Below are positions 34,118 to 42,519 of a stretch of 64,000 nucleotides of DNA, piece after piece (the stretch's first letter is position 1; each line of letters starts with the position of its first letter). The stretch spans positions 806,001 through 870,000 of the forward strand of contig NZ_JPNB01000001.1 in the NCBI RefSeq assembly GCF_000732725.1, given 5' to 3'. A program made the translations under genes and the position numbers. The notes below the pieces were generated by a model. That model saw only the letters and a program-made list of their open reading frames with translations. It searched no databases and was not told the DNA's origin. The DNA is from Kineothrix alysoides (GTDB taxonomy: Bacteria > Bacillota > Clostridia > Lachnospirales > Lachnospiraceae).

Positions 34118-35020
34118 ATGCATAGTATACAAGGAAAAATTATTAAGGGCATTGCCGGATTTTATTATGTGTATGTGCAGGATGAGGCGGACACAAGAGG
34201 CAAAATATACGAGTGCAAGGCGAAGGGAGTATTCCGTAAGGATAATATAAAGCCGTTAGTTGGCGATGATGTGCTCATGGACGTTTTGGACGAAGCGGAA
34301 CAGTTAGGTAATATCGCGCAGATATTACCTCGTCGTAACGAGCTGATACGGCCTGCGGTGGCGAATATCGATCAGGCGCTGGTAATTTTTGCGATTGTGA
34401 AGCCGGAGCCTAATTTCAATCTTTTGGACCGGTTTCTCATTATGATGGAGAAGCAAGGGCTTAACAGCGTTATTTGTTTTAATAAGCAGGATATTGCTAC
34501 AAAAAAAGAAAAACAGGAGCTGCGGCGGGCTTATGAGAGCTGCGGCTATCGAGTGCTGTTTGCCAGCGCCAGAAAAAGACAAGGTCTGAAAGAGCTTAAA
34601 TGTCTGCTTGAGGGCAAGACGACGGCGATGGCAGGTCCCAGCGGTGTGGGCAAGTCTTCTATCATAAACAGGCTGAATCCAAAAGCGAATATGGAAATCG
34701 GAGATATTAGCAGGAAGATAGAACGAGGAAAGCATACGACCAGACACTCGGAAATTATTGCTCTGCATAGAAATACGTATATCATGGATACTCCGGGATT
34801 TACGTCGCTGCAGCTGTTCGATATGGAGAAGGAGGAGCTGAAAGACTACTATCCGGAATTCGAAAAATATGAAGAAGGCTGCAGATTTGCCGGCTGCGTG
34901 CATATCAATGAGCCGGATTGTAAGGTGAAGGAAGCATTGGAAGAAGGCAGGATAAGTTCTGTCAGATACCATAATTATAAAATGTTGTATGAAGAACTGC
35001 GGGAACAAAAGAGATACTGA
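34118..35020 (+). CDS. rsgA: Ribosome small subunit GTPase RsgA
   Basis: A 300-residue circularly permuted GTPase that helps mature the 30S subunit. Order of parts: an N-terminal OB fold (GKIIKGIAGFYYVYV), G4 FNKQD (about 128), G1 GPSGVGKSS (about 173), G3 DTPGF (about 226), then a zinc-binding tail with Cys and His in CRFAGCVHINEPDCKV (about 259-274). This G4-G1-G3 order is the family hallmark. It follows stp-prkC by 17 bases, the standard order in Firmicutes, though the usual downstream rpe and thiN are absent. Confidence 0.95.
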   Translation: MHSIQGKIIKGIAGFYYVYVQDEADTRGKIYECKAKGVFRKDNIKPLVGDDVLMDVLDEAEQLGNIAQILPRRNELIRPAVANIDQALVIFAIVKPEPNFNLLDRFLIMMEKQGLNSVICFNKQDIATKKEKQELRRAYESCGYRVLFASARKRQGLKELKCLLEGKTTAMAGPSGVGKSSIINRLNPKANMEIGDISRKIERGKHTTRHSEIIALHRNTYIMDTPGFTSLQLFDMEKEELKDYYPEFEKYEEGCRFAGCVHINEPDCKVKEALEEGRISSVRYHNYKMLYEELREQKRY

Positions 35021-35047
35021 GAAACTTCAAAAGGAGATAAAGGAAAG

Positions 35048-36145
35048 ATGAAACTAGGAATCGTGGGTCTTCCCAATGTGGGAAAGAGTACCTTATTTAA
35101 TTCGTTGACAAAGGCGGGAGCGGAGTCCGCAAACTACCCTTTTTGTACAATCGATCCGAATATCGGCATTGTGTCGGTGCCGGATGAAAGGCTGAAATTA
35201 TTAGGAGATATGTATAAGTCCAAGAAGGTTACCCCTGCTGTTATTGAGTTCGTGGATATTGCAGGCCTGGTAAAGGGGGCCTCCAAAGGAGAGGGACTGG
35301 GCAATCAGTTCTTAAGCAACATCAGGGAAGTGGATGCTGTCGTACATGTAGTAAGGTGCTTTGAGGATTCCAACGTAGTCCATGTGGATGGAAACGTCAA
35401 TCCTTTAAGGGATATTGAAACCATAAATTTAGAGCTGATTTTCTCAGATATGGAGATTCTGGACAGAAGAATGGCGAAAGCGGGTAAGGGCGCGAGAATG
35501 GATAAGACACTTGCCAAGGAAGCTTCGCTCTTAGAAAAAATCAAAGCCCACTTGGAAGAGGGCAAGCCGGCCGGCAGCTTCGAGACAGAAGATGAAGACG
35601 AACTGAATCTGCTTGCTTCTTATAATCTTCTTACCTATAAGCCGGTCATCTTCGCAGCCAATGTGTCGGAAGAGGATTTGGCAAATGATGGAGCAGATAA
35701 TCAGGGAGTTTTGGAGGTAAGGGAATTCGCAGCGAAAAACGGCAGTGAGGTATTCGTGATCTGTGCTCAGATAGAGCAGGAAATTGCGGAGCTGGACGAG
35801 GACGAAAAGGTTATGTTCTTAGAAGATCTGGGACTTAAGGAATCAGGGCTTGAAAAGTTGATCAAAGCCAGCTACCATATTCTGGGCCTGCACAGCTTCT
35901 TAACGTCAGGTGAAGACGAGACAAGGGCATGGACCATTAAGATCGGAACGAAAGCGCCTCAGGCCGCGGGAAAGATTCATACAGATTTCGAAAGAGGCTT
36001 CATTAAGGCCGAGGTGGTAAATTATAAAGACCTGTTAGAACAAGGTTCGCTTTCTGCCGCAAGGGAAAAAGGGCTTGTAGGAATGGAAGGCAAGGAGTAT
36101 GTAGTAAAGGATGGAGATGTAATTTTATTCCGTTTTAATGTATAA
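35048..36145 (+). CDS. ychF: Redox-regulated ATPase YchF (Obg family)
   Basis: A 365-residue OLA1/YchF P-loop protein. G1 GLPNVGKSTLFN is at 6-17, the coiled region at about 120-200, the modified G4 NVSEED near 201 (NxxE instead of NKxD, the reason YchF prefers ATP), and the TGS domain at the C terminus (WTIKIGTKAPQAAGKIHTDFERGF). It binds ribosomes and is linked to stress and redox response. A terminator follows. Confidence 0.95.
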   Translation: MKLGIVGLPNVGKSTLFNSLTKAGAESANYPFCTIDPNIGIVSVPDERLKLLGDMYKSKKVTPAVIEFVDIAGLVKGASKGEGLGNQFLSNIREVDAVVHVVRCFEDSNVVHVDGNVNPLRDIETINLELIFSDMEILDRRMAKAGKGARMDKTLAKEASLLEKIKAHLEEGKPAGSFETEDEDELNLLASYNLLTYKPVIFAANVSEEDLANDGADNQGVLEVREFAAKNGSEVFVICAQIEQEIAELDEDEKVMFLEDLGLKESGLEKLIKASYHILGLHSFLTSGEDETRAWTIKIGTKAPQAAGKIHTDFERGFIKAEVVNYKDLLEQGSLSAAREKGLVGMEGKEYVVKDGDVILFRFNV

Positions 36146-36217
36146 TTTTTCTTTTATAAAATAAAAACTATATCTGGTATTGGGAACGTTTGTTCACACA
36201 ATATGTTGAAAATGCCG

Positions 36218-36257
36218 AAAAAATGCACTTTTTAGGGAACTAAAAAGTGCATTTTTT
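36218..36257. terminator. Strong bidirectional terminator before the dcw cluster
   Basis: AAAAATGCACTTTTTAG (36218-36234) pairs with CTAAAAAGTGCATTTTT (36240-36256), a 17-bp perfect stem with a five-base loop, A-rich on the left and T-rich on the right. Confidence 0.85.
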
Positions 36258-36279
36258 ATTAAAAAATCTTAAAAGTAGC

Positions 36280-36308
36280 TTGTCAAATATTAATAATTAG
36301 TATAAAAT
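36280..36308 (+). promoter_or_regulatory. Predicted promoter of the dcw cluster
   Basis: TTGTCA (36280-36285), 17 bases, TAAAAT (36303-36308). The MraZ operator begins about eight bases downstream, so bound MraZ would block this promoter. Confidence 0.5.
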
Positions 36309-36315
36309 CAGATTA

Positions 36316-36353
36316 AAAGTGGTAAGAAGTGGTGTGAAGTGGTAGAAAGTGGC
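36316..36353 (+). promoter_or_regulatory. Four direct AAGTGG boxes, likely MraZ operator
   Basis: AAGTGG occurs at 36317, 36327, 36337 and 36347, exactly ten bases apart (one helical turn), with a weaker gaaggtgg near 36368. Repeated AAGTG-type boxes upstream of mraZ are the known binding sites of the MraZ ring in other Firmicutes and mollicutes. The boxes here lie 66-96 bases before the mraZ ATG, so autoregulation of the dcw cluster is a strong inference. Confidence 0.8.
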
Positions 36354-36412
36354 AGCACAACACACTAGAAGGTGGCAGACCGCTTTTGAAATGACATTGG
36401 CAGGTGAGCGTT

Positions 36413-36844
36413 ATGTTTATGGGAGAATACAACCATACAATCGATGCAAAAAACCGGCTGATCATTCCTTCAAAATTCCGTGAAACTCTCGGTGAAGAGT
36501 TTGTTGTTACGAAGGGGTTGGATGGCTGTTTATTTGTGTACGATAACAAGGAATGGACTGTATTCGAAGAGAAGCTTAGAGGACTCCCGTTAACGAACAA
36601 GGATGCGCGAACCTTTGTCCGTTTCTTTCTTGCCGGAGCAGCCAGTGTGGAGGTGGACAAGCAGGGAAGAATATTGGTCCCGTCAGTACTTAAAGATTTT
36701 GCAGGTATTAATAAAGATGTCGTTCTTATCGGAGTAGCCAGCAGAATTGAAATATGGAGCAAGGAAAGATGGGAAGGCGAATCCGCTTACGAGGATATGG
36801 AAAGCATTGCCGAGCATATGGCACAGCTAGGGCTGGGCATATAG
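36413..36844 (+). CDS. mraZ: Transcriptional regulator MraZ
   Basis: A 143-residue protein of two AbrB-like swapped-hairpin domains; the paired motifs are DAKNRLIIPSKFR (about 11-23) and DKQGRILVPSVLK (about 83-95). It forms a ring that binds direct repeats upstream of its own gene and controls the division and cell-wall cluster. I start at ATG 36413 (MFMGEYNHTID), the conserved N terminus, five bases after aggtgag; an upstream GTG at 36404 would add three residues. Confidence 0.95.
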   Translation: MFMGEYNHTIDAKNRLIIPSKFRETLGEEFVVTKGLDGCLFVYDNKEWTVFEEKLRGLPLTNKDARTFVRFFLAGAASVEVDKQGRILVPSVLKDFAGINKDVVLIGVASRIEIWSKERWEGESAYEDMESIAEHMAQLGLGI

Positions 36845-36862
36845 AAATCAGGAGGAAAAAGA

Positions 36863-37809
36863 ATGGAATTTAAGCATGCCTCCGTTTTATTACAGGAAAC
36901 AATCGATAACTTGAATATAAAAGGTACAGGAATTTATGTTGATGGCACGCTGGGCGGCGGCGGACATTCCTTTGAAATAGCGGGAAGGCTTACGCAGGGC
37001 GGCAGGCTTATCGGAATCGATCAGGACGAGGCGGCCATTAAGGCAGCAGAAGAGAGACTTTCCCCCTATAGGGACAAAGTCACTATCATAAGGAGTAATT
37101 ACCGGAATGCACCTCAAGTACTGAAGGAAATGGGAATAGAAGGTGTAGACGGTATACTGTTGGATTTAGGAGTTTCCTCTTATCAATTGGACGAGCTGGA
37201 GAGAGGATTTTCCTATAAGTATGATACGAAACTGGATATGAGAATGGACACGAGACAATCCGTCAGCGCCAGAGATATTGTAGGCGGATATTCGGAGACT
37301 GAGTTGTTTCGCATTATAAGAGATTATGGCGAGGACAAATTCGCGAAGAATATAGCGAAGCATATCGTGAGGGCCAGACAGGACAAGCCCATAGAGACTA
37401 CCGGGGAACTGAACGAGATTATAAAGGCAGCGATTCCCGCGAAGATGAGACAGACGGGGGGCATCCCTCCAAGAAGACCTTCCAGGCAATTAGAATTGCC
37501 TGCAATAGAGAACTAGAGGTTTTAGAGGAGTCGATAGATGCATTTATCCAGCTCCTGAAGCCGGAAGGGCGGCTTTGTATTATAACCTTTCACTCATTGG
37601 AGGATAGAATCGTAAAGTCTTATTTCAGAAGAAATGAGAATCCATGCACATGCCCGCCGGATTTCCCGGTGTGCGTATGCGGGAATAAATCGAAAGGAAA
37701 GGTAATTACTAGGAAGCCGATATTGCCCGGGGAGGATGAATTGGCGGAAAATAAGCGCTCGAAAAGCGCGAAGCTTCGTGTATTCGAGAGAAGCCAGACT
37801 CTCAAATAA
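36863..37809 (+). pseudogene. rsmH: 16S rRNA (cytosine-1402-N4)-methyltransferase RsmH, split by an apparent frameshift
   Basis: RsmH methylates C1402 of 16S rRNA and is the usual second gene of the dcw cluster. The first frame (36863-37516) gives [12 protein letters not shown], the SAM motif [10 protein letters not shown] (about 27-36), [11 protein letters not shown] and up to MRQTGG, then runs into unrelated residues and a stop. The rest ([56 protein letters not shown]) continues in the -1 frame to the stop at 37809. The break is at the G run 37456-37461. Shifting back one base restores a 315-residue protein of normal length with the family motif [12 protein letters not shown]. Cause may be a sequencing error, a recent deletion, or programmed slippage at GGGGGGC. 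Confidence 0.9.
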
Positions 37810-37886
37810 GAGAAGATGGACTTTAATAATAGGAAGGTACCGGACAGTTACAAGTAAATTAATTAAGAGGGTAAGGGTAGGATGCT

Positions 37887-38387
37887 ATGGCACAGTATAA
37901 GGGCAGAGTGCGCAGTGCAGGTACAAGACAGCAAGTGCATACACAACAGGGAAGAAATGCTTATGTACAAGGCAGCACGGTAAGAAAACCGGATGAAAAA
38001 ATATACGCGCCGAGAGAGCCGAAGAAGCAGATAAGCAATACCGCGAGAAAGAACCGCGAGAAAGCATATCATATGAGCTTTGGTTATGTGCTCTTTTTAG
38101 CATGTGCAGTCGTAGCGGCAGGCTTTATTTTGACGGGCTATATAGGACTGCAGGCAGAGCTTACGAACAGTATTAAAAATGTTTCCAGGCTGGAAAGGGA
38201 ATTGAATAATTTAAAACTCGACAACGATGAGGAATACAGCAGAATCACGAGCAGCATCGATATGGAGGAAGTGAAGCGGATTGCCATTCAGGAGTTGGGC
38301 ATGAAATATGCGGAGGAAGGGCAGATCGTAACATTTTCCGGAGAGGCAAGCGATTATGTAAAGCAGGTCGCAGATATTCCGGAGTAA
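37887..38387 (+). CDS. ftsL: FtsL-like cell division protein
   Basis: A 166-residue bitopic membrane protein. A basic cytoplasmic tail of ~60 residues precedes one span (about 65-87, FGYVLFLACAVVAAGFIL) and an external coiled coil (SIKNVSRLERELNNLKLDND) that ends in the FtsL-type segment KRIAIQELGMKYAEEGQIV. With DivIB and DivIC it links the wall synthases to FtsZ. Its identity rests on length, topology and place between rsmH and the PBP genes; sequence in this family is poorly conserved. Confidence 0.8.
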   Translation: MAQYKGRVRSAGTRQQVHTQQGRNAYVQGSTVRKPDEKIYAPREPKKQISNTARKNREKAYHMSFGYVLFLACAVVAAGFILTGYIGLQAELTNSIKNVSRLERELNNLKLDNDEEYSRITSSIDMEEVKRIAIQELGMKYAEEGQIVTFSGEASDYVKQVADIPE

Positions 38388-38400
38388 GGCAGGGATTGGA

Positions 38401-40668
38401 TTGAGTAGAGATAAACGAGGAAGAACGAACAGATTTACAACCGGAATGCAGAAAAAGCTGGCAGTGCTATTTGTTTTAGTATTGCTGGCTTTTGTAGGGT
38501 TGAGCGCCAGACTCGTGGTAATCAATAAGGAGAACGGCGAGAAATATAAGAAACAGGTGTTGTCGCAGCAGGAATATGACAGTAAGACGATACCCTTCAG
38601 GCGCGGAGATATACTGGATAGCAAGGGGACGAAACTAGCGGTCAGTGAAAAAGTCTACAATGTTATTTTGGATGCGAAAATTATGCTGGATGATGAGAAG
38701 GCAGTGGAGCCCACCATTGCGGCGGTACAGTCTGAGCTTGGAATCGACGGTTCTGTCATCAGGGAACGCCTCGCTTCACATCCCGAATCTTCCTATTATG
38801 TATTGAAGAAGCAGATGACTTATGAAGAAATCAGCGGCTTTAAGGCATTGGAGGTGGATAAGGAACAGGGCACAAATATAAAGGGAATCTGGTTTGAGGA
38901 AGAATATAAGAGAAAATATCCGAACAATACGCTGGCGAGCGATGCGATAGGCTTTACGACCAGCGACAATCAGGGACTCTATGGTCTGGAGCAATATTAT
39001 AATGATGTGCTCAGCGGAACGCCTGGACGGGAATACGGCTATTTGAACGGGGATGCTGCATTGGAGAGAACGACGATTGCAGCGGTGGACGGCAATTCCA
39101 TTGTAACTACCATAGATGCCAATATCCAGAGCATCGTGGAAAAGTATTTGAAAGAATTTGATGACCAATATAAAAACAACCACCTGGAGCGAAATGGAAG
39201 TAACAATACGGGCTGTATTATTATGGATGTAAATACCGGAGAAATCCTCGCCATGGCGAGCTATCCGGTGTTCGATTTAAATAATACGAAGAATTCCGAG
39301 GATTTGATAGGAATGCCCATGGTGGATGAGTTGGGGAATAAGACCGGAGAATATATTACAGCCGAAAACCTTGCGGCCATGGAAGGGACGGAACAACTGG
39401 ATCAGAATTTTAACGCGCTTTGGAGAAATTTCTGCATCAATGATACGTATGAGCCGGGTTCCGTAGCCAAGCCCTTCACGGTGGCAGCGGGAATCGATTC
39501 GGGGAGTATTACCGGCAACGAGACATATACGTGCAATGGGTTTCTGGAAGTAGGAGACTATAAGATAAAATGCCATAATATATACGGAGACGGCCCTCTC
39601 ACCGTGGCGCAGGGGGTGGAGCGCTCTTGTAACGTTGTTATGATGTATGTGAATATGGCTACCGGAAAAGATACCTATATCGATTATCAGCATATATTTA
39701 ATTTCGGACTGAAGACGAATATTGATTTGGCGGGAGAATCCAGAACTGCCAGCCTCGTATATGATAAAAATTCCTTAGGACCTACAGAATTGGCTACCAA
39801 CTCCTTCGGACAAGGTTTTAACGTAACTATGATACAGATGATTGCAGGCTTTTGCTCCTTGATCAACGGAGGCAATTATTATGAGCCCCATATGGTAAGT
39901 AAGATTGTCAGCCCCAGCGGAGCTACGGTGCAGAATATCGAACCGAGAATCTTGAAGCAGACGGTTTCAGAGTCCACCTCCGAAATTATTAAAGAAGATT
40001 GCAACCTTGTCGTATCGGGAGAGAACGGCACCGGTAAAACGGCGCGTCCGGCAGGATATATGATCGGCGGAAAGACGGGAACTGCGGAGACGCTGCCCCG
40101 TGGTAATAACGAATATGTCGTATCCTTTATGGGATACGCGCCTGCGAATGACCCGCAGATTGCAATTTATGTAGTAGTAGACAGACCTAATGTGACCTAT
40201 CAGGACGATGCGAAGTATGCCACAAGAATTGTAAGAAAGATTCTTACGGAGGTGCTTCCTTATAAGGGAATCTTTATGACTGAGGAACTGTCGGACGATG
40301 AACGTGCCGAATTAGAAGCGCTTCAAATAGAAATAACCACGCCCGTAGCACCTGAGACGACAGACGAAGACTCTCAGACAGCAGATGGTGCACAAGGGGA
40401 TGCATCGGGCGGGACATCAGGAGCAGAAGACGGCACGGGCAAAGCGCAGGCTCAGAATGGTGAGGAAGGGAATGATTATACGGAAGTATGGAAGACCTTT
40501 CCTATCGATCCGCAAACGGGATATGCCATAGATCCGGAAACGGGAGAACTGGTTGATCCGGAAACGGGACACAGCGTGACAGGCGAGAATTCAACGCCTG
40601 CCGGAAGGACGGGGGCCAATGGTACAAGCGGCTCGGGCAGTTCTCAGGACGACGGCAATCCCTTCTAA
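38401..40668 (+). CDS. Class B penicillin-binding protein (FtsI/SpoVD group)
   Basis: A 755-residue transpeptidase that cross-links septal peptidoglycan. It starts with TTG at 38401. Parts: one membrane span (about 19-41), a dimerisation domain, and the transpeptidase domain with all three motifs, SVAK at 354-357 (active-site Ser354), SCN at 409-411 and KTG at 558-560. There are no PASTA domains; the C terminus is a low-complexity acidic and Gly-rich tail that includes tandem DPETG units near 715-735. Either this or the next gene is the division enzyme; the other may be sporulation-specific (SpoVD). Confidence 0.92.
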   Translation: MSRDKRGRTNRFTTGMQKKLAVLFVLVLLAFVGLSARLVVINKENGEKYKKQVLSQQEYDSKTIPFRRGDILDSKGTKLAVSEKVYNVILDAKIMLDDEKAVEPTIAAVQSELGIDGSVIRERLASHPESSYYVLKKQMTYEEISGFKALEVDKEQGTNIKGIWFEEEYKRKYPNNTLASDAIGFTTSDNQGLYGLEQYYNDVLSGTPGREYGYLNGDAALERTTIAAVDGNSIVTTIDANIQSIVEKYLKEFDDQYKNNHLERNGSNNTGCIIMDVNTGEILAMASYPVFDLNNTKNSEDLIGMPMVDELGNKTGEYITAENLAAMEGTEQLDQNFNALWRNFCINDTYEPGSVAKPFTVAAGIDSGSITGNETYTCNGFLEVGDYKIKCHNIYGDGPLTVAQGVERSCNVVMMYVNMATGKDTYIDYQHIFNFGLKTNIDLAGESRTASLVYDKNSLGPTELATNSFGQGFNVTMIQMIAGFCSLINGGNYYEPHMVSKIVSPSGATVQNIEPRILKQTVSESTSEIIKEDCNLVVSGENGTGKTARPAGYMIGGKTGTAETLPRGNNEYVVSFMGYAPANDPQIAIYVVVDRPNVTYQDDAKYATRIVRKILTEVLPYKGIFMTEELSDDERAELEALQIEITTPVAPETTDEDSQTADGAQGDASGGTSGAEDGTGKAQAQNGEEGNDYTEVWKTFPIDPQTGYAIDPETGELVDPETGHSVTGENSTPAGRTGANGTSGSGSSQDDGNPF

Positions 40669-40696
40669 ACATACCGAAGAATACGAAAAGTAGAAT

Positions 40697-40745
40697 AACC
40701 TCATAAAAGGAATAATAGATTGTAGTAACACCTTTTTATGAGGTT
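40697..40745 (+). promoter_or_regulatory. Hairpin covering the ribosome-binding site of the second PBP gene
   Basis: AACCTCATAAAAGG (40697-40710) pairs with CCTTTTTATGAGGTT (40731-40745), 14 bp with one bulged T. The right arm contains GAGG (40740-40743), the likely Shine-Dalgarno of the gene starting at 40756, as well as an unusable ATG at 40738. The structure could lower translation of the second PBP relative to the first. Confidence 0.5.
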
Positions 40746-40755
40746 ACTGATACAT

Positions 40756-42495
40756 ATGTTATCGAAGAACAAAACGTATATACGCAAAAAGATAGTGGTC
40801 ACTTTTTTCGCATGTGTTCTGGCGTTTCTGCTCCTTGGAGGGCGGCTCGTATATCTTATGGTATTTCAATCGGAATATTACATGGAGCAGGCAAAGAATC
40901 TGCATGAAAGGGAGCGGAATATTAAGGCGGCCAGAGGACGGATCATAGAGGCTACGGGAACAGTGTTAGCGGATAACCGTACGGTATGTACAATATCCGT
41001 TATCCATAACCAGATCACCCAGCCGGAGACTGTAGTTTCGGTACTATCCAAGGAGCTTGGCCTCTCGGAAGAATATGTCACAAAGAGAGTGAAGAAATAT
41101 TCCTCTATCGAAAAAATCAAAAGTAATGTTGATAAGGAGACCGGTGACAGGATAAGAGAGTACGATTTGGATGGGGTAAAGGTGGATGAGGACTATAAAA
41201 GATATTATCCTTACGATTCACTTGCTTCCAAGGTACTGGGATTTACCGGCGGAGACAATCAGGGAATCATCGGTCTGGAAGTCATATATGAAGAATATTT
41301 AAAAGGAAAAGAGGGAACCATTCTTACGGTGACAGACGCCAAAGGCGTGGAGATTGCCGAGGCGGGCGAAGAAAGAGTGGAGCCGATAAACGGAAACGAC
41401 TTGTACGTAAGTTTGGATGTGAACATTCAAAGCTATGCGACACAGCTGGCTTATCAGGCCATGGAGACCAAGCAGGCGGACAGCGTATCCATTCTTGTCA
41501 TGAATCCTCAGAACGGGGAAATCATGGCGATGGTAAACGTGCCGGAATTCAACTTAAACGACCCCTATACCTTGCCGGAGGGAGGTTTGGAGCCGGCAAA
41601 CGAGAAAGAGAAGCAAAATGCGCTGAATCAGATGTGGAGAAACGGATGTATCAACGATACCTATGAGCCGGGTTCCACCTTCAAAATAGTAACGGCTGCT
41701 GCGGGGCTGGAATCCAAGGCGGTAAGTGTTAGCGATCAGTTCAGCTGCCCCGGTTTTATCGTGGTGGAGGACAGAAAAATAAGGTGTCACAAAGTGGGAG
41801 GGCACGGGGCGGAAGATTTTGTGCATGGCATTATGAACTCCTGTAATCCGGTATTTGTCACCGTAGGGCTCAGAATAGGTGTTGACCGGTATTATGATTA
41901 CTTTAAAAAATTTGGGCTGCTGACAAAAACCGGAGTGGATTTACCGGGAGAAGCGGCCACCATCATGCATAAGAAAGAGAACATAGGAGAAGTGGAGCTT
42001 GCGACGATATCCTTCGGGCAGTCGTTCCAGATTACACCGATACAGCTTGCGACAACTGCTTCCGCGATTATAAACGGGGGAAACAGAGTAACGCCTCATT
42101 TTGGAGTAAAAGTGGTGGATGCGCAGGGAGAAACGATAGATACTTTGAAATATCCGGTAAAGCAGAATATCGTCTCTGCCGAGACATCGGAAACCATGCG
42201 GTATTTGTTAGAGCAGGTGGTGGAAAACGGAAGCGGTAAAAACGGCTATGTGGAAGGGTACCGGGTGGGCGGAAAAACGGCCACCAGCCAGACGCTTCCA
42301 AGGGGAAGCGGGAAGTATATTTCCTCCTTCCTGGGCTTTGCGCCTGCCGATGACCCGCAGGTGTTAGCTGTGGCGATTATTAATAATCCGCAGGGTATGT
42401 ATTATGGAGGCCAGATAGCGGCGCCTATCGTACGGCAGCTTTTTGAAAATATTCTTCCTTATTTGGAAAGAATGGATTATAATGACAAAGGATGA
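40756..42495 (+). CDS. Second class B penicillin-binding protein with variant KTA triad
   Basis: A 579-residue transpeptidase paralogous to its upstream neighbour. One membrane span (about 13-37) is followed by the dimerisation domain and a transpeptidase domain with STFK at 307-310 (active-site Ser307) and SCN at 362-364. The third motif reads KTA (507-509, codons at 42274-42282) where nearly all active PBPs have KTG. The first ATG in frame (40738) lies in a hairpin and lacks a ribosome-binding site; I prefer the ATG at 40756 (MLSKNKTYIRKK). It may be the septal or the sporulation enzyme. Confidence 0.9.
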   Translation: MLSKNKTYIRKKIVVTFFACVLAFLLLGGRLVYLMVFQSEYYMEQAKNLHERERNIKAARGRIIEATGTVLADNRTVCTISVIHNQITQPETVVSVLSKELGLSEEYVTKRVKKYSSIEKIKSNVDKETGDRIREYDLDGVKVDEDYKRYYPYDSLASKVLGFTGGDNQGIIGLEVIYEEYLKGKEGTILTVTDAKGVEIAEAGEERVEPINGNDLYVSLDVNIQSYATQLAYQAMETKQADSVSILVMNPQNGEIMAMVNVPEFNLNDPYTLPEGGLEPANEKEKQNALNQMWRNGCINDTYEPGSTFKIVTAAAGLESKAVSVSDQFSCPGFIVVEDRKIRCHKVGGHGAEDFVHGIMNSCNPVFVTVGLRIGVDRYYDYFKKFGLLTKTGVDLPGEAATIMHKKENIGEVELATISFGQSFQITPIQLATTASAIINGGNRVTPHFGVKVVDAQGETIDTLKYPVKQNIVSAETSETMRYLLEQVVENGSGKNGYVEGYRVGGKTATSQTLPRGSGKYISSFLGFAPADDPQVLAVAIINNPQGMYYGGQIAAPIVRQLFENILPYLERMDYNDKG

Positions 42496-42519
42496 CTCGA
42501 GGAAAGGATTGGAAGTAAA

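Noticed and set aside
37597-37809. Separate 70-residue protein after rsmH
   Set aside because: It is the C-terminal part of RsmH in the -1 frame ([11 protein letters not shown]), not an independent gene.
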